Source of the DNA: Flavobacterium jumunjinense
GTDB lineage: Bacteria > Bacteroidota > Bacteroidia > Flavobacteriales > Flavobacteriaceae
Assembly (NCBI RefSeq): GCF_021650975.2
Contig: NZ_CP091285.1
Location: forward strand, 2,418,001 to 2,482,000
DNA length: 64,000 bases
Direction: 5' to 3'
The notes under the pieces are model-generated. The model was given only the letters and a program-made list of their open reading frames with translations, was not told the origin of the DNA and made no database searches. Each line of letters begins with the position of its first letter. Position 1 is the stretch's first letter. A program made the translations under genes and the position numbers. Below, in pieces: positions 35,292 through 41,808 of the stretch.

Positions 35292-35759
35292 ATGAAACCA
35301 ATCCTAAAAAAAGCAATATTAATTTCAGGTGTTTCTTTTGCAATAGTAGGTGTTTTAGCCTACAACAAAGTGCAGAAACTAAAACGTGTTTTTGAGAAAC
35401 TAGAAATTAAACCCGTAAGCGTTCGAAATCTAAAAGTATCATTTACAGCCATCACTTTTACAACCGATATTCTATTTGTTAATCCAACCTCAGAAGAATT
35501 TTCTGTGAGTGGTTATGTGGCTTCTTTAAAGCGATTGAACTTCTTTTATTCAGGGAAATATATAGCAACCATTCGCCCAGTAATAAATGAAATCGAAATT
35601 CCAGCCAATAACAAATTACTGTTTAAAAACTTACCTGTAGAATTGCCTTCAGGAGAAATTTTAGGTTCAATAATGGAACTTACCTCATTCGATATTAACA
35701 AGCTAAGTATTGAAGCTTTTATTGATGTTGCAGGTTCAGAATATAGTATAAAAGGATAA
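35292..35759 (+). CDS. LEA-type (WHy-like) beta-sandwich protein with membrane anchor
   Basis: 155 residues. N-terminal membrane segment (about 7-24), then a domain like LEA_2/WHy proteins: VRNLKVSFTAITFTTDILFVNPTSEEFSVSGYVASL (strand, NP turn, strand) and IEIPANNKLLFKNLPVEL. The VxNPT turn is the family hallmark. Known relatives are stress or secretion-associated; presence in a phage-like operon is unusual and suggests a virion or injection component. Confidence 0.55.
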   Translation: MKPILKKAILISGVSFAIVGVLAYNKVQKLKRVFEKLEIKPVSVRNLKVSFTAITFTTDILFVNPTSEEFSVSGYVASLKRLNFFYSGKYIATIRPVINEIEIPANNKLLFKNLPVELPSGEILGSIMELTSFDINKLSIEAFIDVAGSEYSIKG

Positions 35760-35760
35760 T

Positions 35761-37992
35761 ATGAGTAAATCGATAGCACAATTTAACGCACTTAACGGAG
35801 TTGTTGCAACACGAGAAGACTTGTTGCAAATTATTAAACTCGCAAAAAACGAAGAACAAAAACACCTTGTTCGAAAACTAGAAAATATCTTAATCACGCA
35901 TTCCGACAATGAATTTGAAATAGAATTAAAAGAAAACGCTTTTGAAGTTGTACCCAAAAGTTGGTTGTCAGGCATTGAGTTTGACGATGCTGTAGACGAA
36001 GATTTTACAGGGTTGAATAAGGCAGTTTCTCCTTCAGATATTTATCAAATGATTTCAGATAGAATGGTCAAGATGATAAAAGAAGCGAGCGGGAGTGGTT
36101 ATCAAAAGAAATGGAAAAGAACGGAAGACCAGTATTTAATACCGTTTAATTTTGATACTAAAAAACGATATAGAGGTGTAAACTCTTTGTTGCTTACTGA
36201 GTTTGGAAGTTTACCTAACCCTTACTTTATGACATTTAAGCAGATTGAAAAACATAACGGATTTTTAAAGAAAGGTTCTAAAGGTTATCCAGTAATTTAT
36301 TTCACTAAGTTGTATAAAGTTGATGACAAAAAGAATGACTATACTTTTGGTTCTTATGATAAAAAGAAAGTGATTGATTATGCAAAAAAGAAAGGTATTG
36401 ATATTGCTAACATTTATTATCTACCAATACTTAAATATTACAATGTTTTCAACGGTCAGGATATAACTGGGATTGATTTTGATTTGAAGAATTTTAAGAT
36501 TGGTTATTTAGCTCCTGAAATGAAAATTGATAAAACGAAGGAAGTAGAGCGATTAATAATTGCAGATGAAATTATCAATAATTATCCTTCTCCAGCTCCA
36601 AAGTATATTGAAAAAGGGAATGATGCTTTTTTTGATCCTAATAGAGATTCGGTAACAATGCCACCAATTCAATCTTTTGAAACCTTACAGGATTATTATA
36701 GAACAAAGTTTCATGAATACGCACATAGTACAGGACACTTTAAAAGATTGAATAGAGATTTTTCAGGTAAGTTTGGTTCTAAACCCTATGCTTTTGAAGA
36801 ATTGGTAGCAGAATGGGGCGCTACTTTTTTAAGTGCTGAAGCAGGTATTATTTGGCATAATAATACAAACCATGCTGAATATTTAAAGAACTGGAATAAC
36901 GCTTTAACGTATATTAAAGAGGATACAAAATTTGTTATGCGAGCTTGTACAAAAGCGCAAGAGCTAACCGATTTTATATTGCAATTTGATGAGTCGAGTA
37001 CGCCTAAGTATTTAAAGAACGTTGTTCAGAAAAGCGAAAAACCAACTGAAGAAAAAGAGCCTTTAACTAAGAAAAAGCCAAAAAAGAAAACCGTTAAAAA
37101 GCCAGTTGGAGCCAAAGAAGAACCAACCAAAGAAGAAATAAAAGAAGCATCAGTAAAGCCTGTAAAAGTCGATAAAAATGGACAATACGGATTGTTTGGT
37201 GCAAAAAAGAAACCCAAAGCAAAACTTTCAGGAGTTCCCATTATTGAAGAACAAGAAGCAGAAAATCCCGTTGCAACAAACAAATTAATGCAAATGCAAT
37301 TTGATTCCTTACCTATCAATGAAGAGTGGCAGGAACTCATGCAGCACCCAGCAGCTAATTTGAAAATTGCGATTTGGGGAAAACCAAAAAATGGTAAAAC
37401 TTCGGCATCCTTACAAATGGCAAATTATTTCACCAACTTCGGGAATGTGCTTTATAATTTCGCAGACCAGGGCTTTAATAAATCAACACAAGATTTATGG
37501 ATTAACTCAGGGTTAGCAGACAATTCAAATGCCTTTCCTGATGATTCCGATACCATAGAAGCACTTGAAAAAGAAATTGCAACTGGGAAATATAAGTTCG
37601 TTTTTATAGACATGATTTCCGATTACATACGATTAGAAAAAATTAAGCCGGAAGACTTCAAAAAACGATTCATTAAAAAATACCCTAGTGTATCCTTCAT
37701 TTTAATTTTTGAAGTTACCAAAAGTGGCAACTTCAAAGGGGATCAAGGTTGGACACATTTAGTCGATGCAATAATGACCGTTGAAGATTTCTTAATTGAA
37801 AACAGAGGTCGCTATGGAATGGGGGAGCGTGTCGTTTGGGAAGAGGGCTTTAAAAAGGTCAACCCTAAGAAATATCAAGAATACTTAGAAAGCAAAACAA
37901 CCGATACAACGGAAGTAATAGAAGAAGAACAAACTGAAAATATACCTGGTCCCGTAACTAACGTTCCAGAATTTTCATTTCAAATACAATAA
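35761..37992 (+). CDS. ArdC-like metallopeptidase fused to RecA-like ATPase
   Basis: 743 residues, largest gene of the element. About 95-220: ArdC N-terminal/DUF1738 ssDNA-binding domain (KKRYRGVNSLLLTEFG, MTFKQIEKHNGFLKKGSKGYPVIYF). About 290-400: zincin with HEYAHSTGH (His318, Glu319, His322) and EELVAEWGA. About 425-500: Lys/Pro/Glu-rich linker. About 535-700: P-loop ATPase with Walker A GKPKNGKTS near 540 and Walker B KFVFIDMISDY near 615. Known: ArdC proteins bind incoming ssDNA and block restriction. The ATPase could serve packaging or DNA handling; no terminase nuclease is attached. Confidence 0.75.
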   Translation: MSKSIAQFNALNGVVATREDLLQIIKLAKNEEQKHLVRKLENILITHSDNEFEIELKENAFEVVPKSWLSGIEFDDAVDEDFTGLNKAVSPSDIYQMISDRMVKMIKEASGSGYQKKWKRTEDQYLIPFNFDTKKRYRGVNSLLLTEFGSLPNPYFMTFKQIEKHNGFLKKGSKGYPVIYFTKLYKVDDKKNDYTFGSYDKKKVIDYAKKKGIDIANIYYLPILKYYNVFNGQDITGIDFDLKNFKIGYLAPEMKIDKTKEVERLIIADEIINNYPSPAPKYIEKGNDAFFDPNRDSVTMPPIQSFETLQDYYRTKFHEYAHSTGHFKRLNRDFSGKFGSKPYAFEELVAEWGATFLSAEAGIIWHNNTNHAEYLKNWNNALTYIKEDTKFVMRACTKAQELTDFILQFDESSTPKYLKNVVQKSEKPTEEKEPLTKKKPKKKTVKKPVGAKEEPTKEEIKEASVKPVKVDKNGQYGLFGAKKKPKAKLSGVPIIEEQEAENPVATNKLMQMQFDSLPINEEWQELMQHPAANLKIAIWGKPKNGKTSASLQMANYFTNFGNVLYNFADQGFNKSTQDLWINSGLADNSNAFPDDSDTIEALEKEIATGKYKFVFIDMISDYIRLEKIKPEDFKKRFIKKYPSVSFILIFEVTKSGNFKGDQGWTHLVDAIMTVEDFLIENRGRYGMGERVVWEEGFKKVNPKKYQEYLESKTTDTTEVIEEEQTENIPGPVTNVPEFSFQIQ

Positions 37993-38023
37993 ATCAATCA
38001 TCAATCAAAAAACGTAATCAATT

Positions 38024-38161
38024 ATGAGTACAAAACGAGTAAGTAAGAAAGAAGCATTAACCTCATGCGGAACAAAACTAAAGAAAGGCTACAAATATGT
38101 AAAAGGTGGAGCTGTGGTTAAAGTAACCGCCAAGAAGAAAGCCAAATCGAAGAAAAAGTAA
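38024..38161 (+). CDS. small basic protein, last gene of the late operon
   Basis: 45 residues, MSTKRVSKKEALTSCGT..., about one third Lys/Arg; near-identical to the element A copy at 12138. May condense or bind the genome, by composition only. The upstream 35 bases are also conserved between the two elements. Confidence 0.6.
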   Translation: MSTKRVSKKEALTSCGTKLKKGYKYVKGGAVVKVTAKKKAKSKKK

Positions 38162-38177
38162 ATTTTCTTAATGCTAA

Positions 38178-38214
38178 AAAAACCGTTGCAATTTTTGTTG
38201 CAACGGTTTTTTTG
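38178..38214 (+). terminator. late operon terminator containing GTTGCAAC
   Basis: AAACCGTTGCAA / TTGCAACGGTTT, 12-bp perfect stem, T7 tract. Confidence 0.9.
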
Positions 38215-38221
38215 TGGTTTT

Positions 38222-38350
38222 ATGTTTAAAGATAACGGATGTTTATATCGAGCTTAACCCATCTTTTTGCGAACCGCCGAGTACGTGAACTGTACGCTTG
38301 GTGGTGTGATGCGCACTCTGTCAGTTATTTGCGGAGCTGTCTACTAGATT
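38222..38350 (+). ncRNA. group II intron 3' end relic (domains V-VI), element B copy
   Basis: Domain V at 38273-38305: lower stem ACCGCCGA/TTGGTGGT with catalytic-triad-like CGC opposite GTG (central G-T wobble, as expected), bulge GC, upper stem GTAC/GTAC. Domain VI-like hairpin follows (CTCTG/CGGAG) and the end CTGTCTACTAGAT resembles group II 3' ends. Upper-stem difference between the two copies (G-C versus G-T) keeps pairing. No reverse transcriptase gene in the window. Confidence 0.55.
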
Positions 38351-38363
38351 GTGGGTAGTTGTT

Positions 38364-39131
38364 TTACTTTTCCCAGCTTATTCTATAATAAAATCCAATT
38401 TCAGGATTTAATAGATGATATTCGTAACTTTTAGTATTGCGATCAAAAGGTATTTCACGTATCTTATCAAAAGTAGCAGATACATCAGAGTCAATTTTTC
38501 TTTTTTCTAAATTAGCATTCTGACAAAATTCGGGCGATTTGTTTTTTAAAATAATTCTGTAATGGATAATGTCAATTTCACTTACTACTCTTGTTTCAAC
38601 ATGAGACAAAGAAACCTTATCAACATCGTCTAATTCAGCTTTAAAATGAAGTACAAGGTTTTGATTAAAGTATACTGGTTTTTTAAACTTTAATAAGGCA
38701 CGGTCATATTTTAATGGATTTTGTTCGTCAACAATGTTTATTACGTTTTGTAGATTTGAGGTTACAACAGGCATGTGAGTACCAGTCCATTTAAAATGGT
38801 ATTCCATTTCAGTTAATACTGGTTTTTTTACTTGTATTAGCTTATAAGTTTCATAAAATATTTTATTCCCGTCTATATTTTCATATTTAATGAAAGTAGA
38901 CCTATTCGCATGGTCAGTTTGTTTGGTGTTTAGTACCTTATAAAGATTATATACTAAATATGAAGTAAAAATAAATAACATTAAGCAAAAGAAAGATAAT
39001 GCTATTATAATTGAAAAATTATCATTTGCAATCAATACTAAAAGGCCTAGTATTGACGCTAATGAACCAAAAAAAGCAAATTTACCTGAAAATAAAGAGC
39101 TTAAATTATTGAATAAGTTTTTTTTACTCAT
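38364..39131 (-). CDS. two-segment membrane protein with cytoplasmic beta-rich domain (cargo)
   Basis: 255 residues. Two adjacent membrane segments (about 17-35 and 39-62), then a 190-residue soluble domain rich in strands (YRIILKNKSPEF, KSYEYHLLNPEIGFYYRISWEK). This plan, two spans plus a beta-rich sensor, is found in membrane effectors of several anti-phage systems, but I cannot assign a family. It may form a unit with the two genes upstream on the same strand, although a 324-base gap separates them. Confidence 0.55.
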   Translation of the reverse strand: MSKKNLFNNLSSLFSGKFAFFGSLASILGLLVLIANDNFSIIIALSFFCLMLFIFTSYLVYNLYKVLNTKQTDHANRSTFIKYENIDGNKIFYETYKLIQVKKPVLTEMEYHFKWTGTHMPVVTSNLQNVINIVDEQNPLKYDRALLKFKKPVYFNQNLVLHFKAELDDVDKVSLSHVETRVVSEIDIIHYRIILKNKSPEFCQNANLEKRKIDSDVSATFDKIREIPFDRNTKSYEYHLLNPEIGFYYRISWEK

Positions 39132-39455
39132 TTAAAATATAATTTATATAAAACTACATTTTTTGCTATGTTATGCATCTCCTCCCATAATATTATTATT
39201 ATAAATTACTAATTATACAAATGTACAATAATTTTTATTTTCTAGTATAATATTAAGTTAAATTTTTAATATGAGTTTCGGATTTACAATTAGCAACAAC
39301 GTTTTGCGATGTTGCATTAGTGGCTTGTAATTCAAGGCTGACTATAACAAATATAGAAAAAATTTCGATTCGTAGAGGTTTTTCTGAAGGGAAAAATAAG
39401 CCGAACTATTGATTAAAACAGTTATGCAATAAGCACCATTGTTGGAAGCAGTATT
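39132..39455. other. 324-bp gap with cassette-junction-like hairpin
   Basis: Contains GCAACA...TGTTGC (about 39293-39315) and, near 39430-39450, ATGCAATAAGCACCATTGTTGG, imperfectly complementary to each other. The pattern resembles junctions between exchangeable cassettes. A promoter for the membrane-protein gene should lie near 39135-39180; I see no clear one. Confidence 0.4.
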
Positions 39456-40634
39456 TTATTCACCTTCAGCCGTATAAATCATAACATTTTTAACAAATGT
39501 GTCTTTAATAATTTTGTTTAATTCTCTCATATTTTCAAATTGCTCAACTTTAATCTGATTACAAATAATATTATGAATCTCTTTCGGTAATTCTGTAGAA
39601 TAACCTCTATTAAATTTTTTAATAATGTCTGTAACTCGGAATTCAACAAACTTCTTTTTATCTTTTACACTCAATAAAGTGAAGAATCCTTTGTAATCGA
39701 ACCTAGACCTTAATTCAGGTGATATTCTCTTAGGAAAATCTTCTTTACTTATGTTTGAAGTAAAAATTATAATAAATCCATTTAAGTCAATATCTTCTGA
39801 TAGAGAGCTTCTCATTTTTCCGTTTTCCAATACGTCTAGAAAATAATTAAATAAAGTTGCATTAGATTTTTCAAACTCATCAATTAATATCAATCCAGTA
39901 TCTGAATCATTTACCCTAATGAATAATTCTCCTGTATCACTCCCAATATAACCTCTTGGACTTCCAATTAATGAGTTCAATGAATTGTCACTACTATAGT
40001 TACCAAAATTTACTTTAGCTAGTTTTTCTTTTCCTTTTAATGATTTATGTATTGCTCTTGCAACCTCTGTTTTTCCAACACCTGAATCTCCCATTAGGAA
40101 TATGGAAAGAACTTTATGTTCTCCTAACTTATTGAAAACACGAAAATTTCTAATTAATTCTTCAAAATCTGCTTTAAACTTATCATGTCCATAAATCTTT
40201 TCCGCAAATGACTTTGTGAAATCTGAAATTTCATCGTTGCTTAAATCTATTATTTTTTTGTGTTCTAATTTCTTAAGTTTTCCAGAAATTTCCTGATCAT
40301 CGATTACTTCAAATTCATCAACAATATCAAGTTCTTTAAATTCTTCAAAGCAAAACCTAAGTTCATATTCAAATAGCTTTTTGAAATTATTATCTGCTAT
40401 AAATTTCGTTTTTTGTGGAAAGAGAGGAAATACAGATTCAGAATTATATTGAATACCATTTATGTGTGCTAAAGAACTTATGTCTATTATTTGATAGTAC
40501 TCATTTATTTCTGAAGCATTATCAAAATTACGTAAGCTATCTGTAATTGAAATTATTTTTATTCCTTCTTTAGCTTTTAGTCGTTTATAAAAATCAAAGT
40601 AATTTTTATTATAAAATAATAGTTTATCAATCAT
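39456..40634 (-). CDS. AAA+ ATPase of the ClpA/B D2 type (cargo)
   Basis: 392 residues. N-terminal 140 residues unrecognised, probably a partner-binding domain. AAA_2 core: Walker A GDSGVGKTE (182-190), pore-region GSPRGYIGSDTG, Walker B LILIDEFE (247-254), sensor 1 IIFTSN (Asn294), arginine finger ELRSRFD (309-311), then the small helical lid. A single ring domain without ClpP-binding loop evident. One base separates it from the upstream gene, so they are co-translated. Confidence 0.8.
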   Translation of the reverse strand: MIDKLLFYNKNYFDFYKRLKAKEGIKIISITDSLRNFDNASEINEYYQIIDISSLAHINGIQYNSESVFPLFPQKTKFIADNNFKKLFEYELRFCFEEFKELDIVDEFEVIDDQEISGKLKKLEHKKIIDLSNDEISDFTKSFAEKIYGHDKFKADFEELIRNFRVFNKLGEHKVLSIFLMGDSGVGKTEVARAIHKSLKGKEKLAKVNFGNYSSDNSLNSLIGSPRGYIGSDTGELFIRVNDSDTGLILIDEFEKSNATLFNYFLDVLENGKMRSSLSEDIDLNGFIIIFTSNISKEDFPKRISPELRSRFDYKGFFTLLSVKDKKKFVEFRVTDIIKKFNRGYSTELPKEIHNIICNQIKVEQFENMRELNKIIKDTFVKNVMIYTAEGE

Positions 40635-40635
40635 T

Positions 40636-41487
40636 TTACTCTGGAAGTGTTACGTTTTGAACTATTGCTAATAAATCTATATAATGAAAAACTTTATTTT
40701 CTTGATTTGAACTAAAGAATAAATTACTTGGATTTTCTGTTTTTGTTGTGTATTGGCTATCTTGAATTTCTTGATTGTCATTTTTTTGAATACTATTTAG
40801 ATTTTGCAAATTTCCAACTTCTTGGAAGAATTCAAAAGAATTTTTTAAAGAATCAACTTTAATTTTTCCTTTATATAGACCAACAACCGAAACTTTGCCA
40901 ATAAATAAATCGTCAACGCTATAAGAACTTTCAAATTCACTTTCAAAAGTATGTGGGATTTTAACTAATAACTCTTCTTCTGAATCATCAATTGTTCCTC
41001 TTATTTTGTAAGCATAATCTTTAAACATCGAATTAAAAAGGTTGTTTATGTCAAAACCATCAGCTCCAGGAATATTCATTCCTTTAAAAGTGCCACTCGC
41101 AAATAGCTTTACTGTTCTTAATTCTGCTTCATTCTCTAGAGAAAGATTAACGTTATCTATTTTAATCAATTTTCCTTCTTTCAATTGAGAAAAGTCAGTA
41201 ACAGTTTGGCTTTTTTCAATAATCTCATTTAGAATGATTGATTTAGTAGTTTTTATTTCGAATGTTTCAAGTACTTTCTGAGAGTCCGATTTGATGTTTT
41301 TACTTCCTGCTTCAATTCCAGTATTGAAAAAGGTTAAAAAATTAGCACCTAATTTTACTCGATAATCAATATCTTTCACTTTAGTCTGGTCTGTTTGTTC
41401 CTCTCTACTTAATGCAATAACGTTACCGAGCATCATTTTAATCTCATAAACTTTCGGGAAGTTGATGTAGTATATGTTGAATATCAT
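40636..41487 (-). CDS. DUF6414-like protein (cargo operon first gene)
   Basis: 283 residues. Start IYYINFPKVYEI, then RVKLGANFLTFFNTGIEAGSK and IIEKSQTVTDFSQLKEGKLIKIDNVNLSLENEAELR resemble the DUF6414 family as I recall it (an 'I(Y/F)LD...V.SL' start and '.EGsyIki...' centre). Soluble. First gene behind the TACGTA promoter site 7. Known DUF6414 members occur in defence neighbourhoods; the function is not established. Confidence 0.5.
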   Translation of the reverse strand: MIFNIYYINFPKVYEIKMMLGNVIALSREEQTDQTKVKDIDYRVKLGANFLTFFNTGIEAGSKNIKSDSQKVLETFEIKTTKSIILNEIIEKSQTVTDFSQLKEGKLIKIDNVNLSLENEAELRTVKLFASGTFKGMNIPGADGFDINNLFNSMFKDYAYKIRGTIDDSEEELLVKIPHTFESEFESSYSVDDLFIGKVSVVGLYKGKIKVDSLKNSFEFFQEVGNLQNLNSIQKNDNQEIQDSQYTTKTENPSNLFFSSNQENKVFHYIDLLAIVQNVTLPE

Positions 41488-41540
41488 TTAATTCTGTTTT
41501 TCTATTACTGATTTTTTTTGCATTACACACAACTTGTTTA

Positions 41541-41604
41541 TATGTATGACTGAATCATACAAAGTCATCCAAAATTGGTTAGATATGTATGACAATCGTC
41601 ATAC
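41541..41604 (-). promoter_or_regulatory. two GTATGAC palindromes in the leader of the cargo operon
   Basis: GTATGACAATCGTCATAC (41587-41604) lies at the predicted transcript start; GTATGACTGAATCATAC (41541-41557) lies 47 bp further downstream. The left copy of the repeat keeps only one, imperfect. They could be operators or leader hairpins. Confidence 0.5.
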
Positions 41605-41610
41605 TTTTTT

Positions 41611-41690
41611 CAAATTTAAACTTTCCTTTTCAAACTTGCAATACGTATAAATACGTATTTTTAACTGTTTTTTGTACGTATTTATACGTA
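41611..41690 (-). promoter_or_regulatory. paired TACGTA dyads plus promoter (site 7)
   Basis: Distal dyad TACGTATTTATACGTA (41675-41690), proximal TACGTATAAATACGTA (41642-41657), centres 33 bp apart. On the minus strand TTG abuts, then 20 bp, then TAAATTTG (41611-41618). Faces the DUF6414-like/AAA+ operon, leader about 115 nt. The remaining 41691-41808 is spacer before the integrase end. Confidence 0.75.
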
Positions 41691-41808
41691 GAGAAGGATT
41701 ATTTCTGTAAAAAAGTGTTTTTTACTTTCATTGTGTTGGTAAAATTAAGGAGAAAGTAAATAGCTTTTTTACGGTTTTTAGTAATGGAGTGAAAAAAAAT
41801 AACTTTTT

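Noticed and set aside
37026..37340. Minus-strand ORF of 104 codons inside the ArdC-ATPase gene
   Set aside because: Shadow of the low-complexity Lys/Pro linker; no promoter.
37370..37700. Walker A/B motifs as a terminase large subunit
   Set aside because: No nuclease domain follows, the spacing resembles RecA-like ATPases, and it is fused to ArdC.
12138..38161. CRISPR array from the repeated GTTGCAAC words
   Set aside because: Spacing is irregular (hundreds to thousands of bases), the copies lie in genes, and no cas gene is present.
3359..41690. TACGTA repeats as transposable hairpin elements (REP/MITE-like)
   Set aside because: The dyads keep an exact 33-bp spacing and promoter position while the sequence between varies; one locus has a single dyad. 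This fits binding sites better than copies of one mobile unit.
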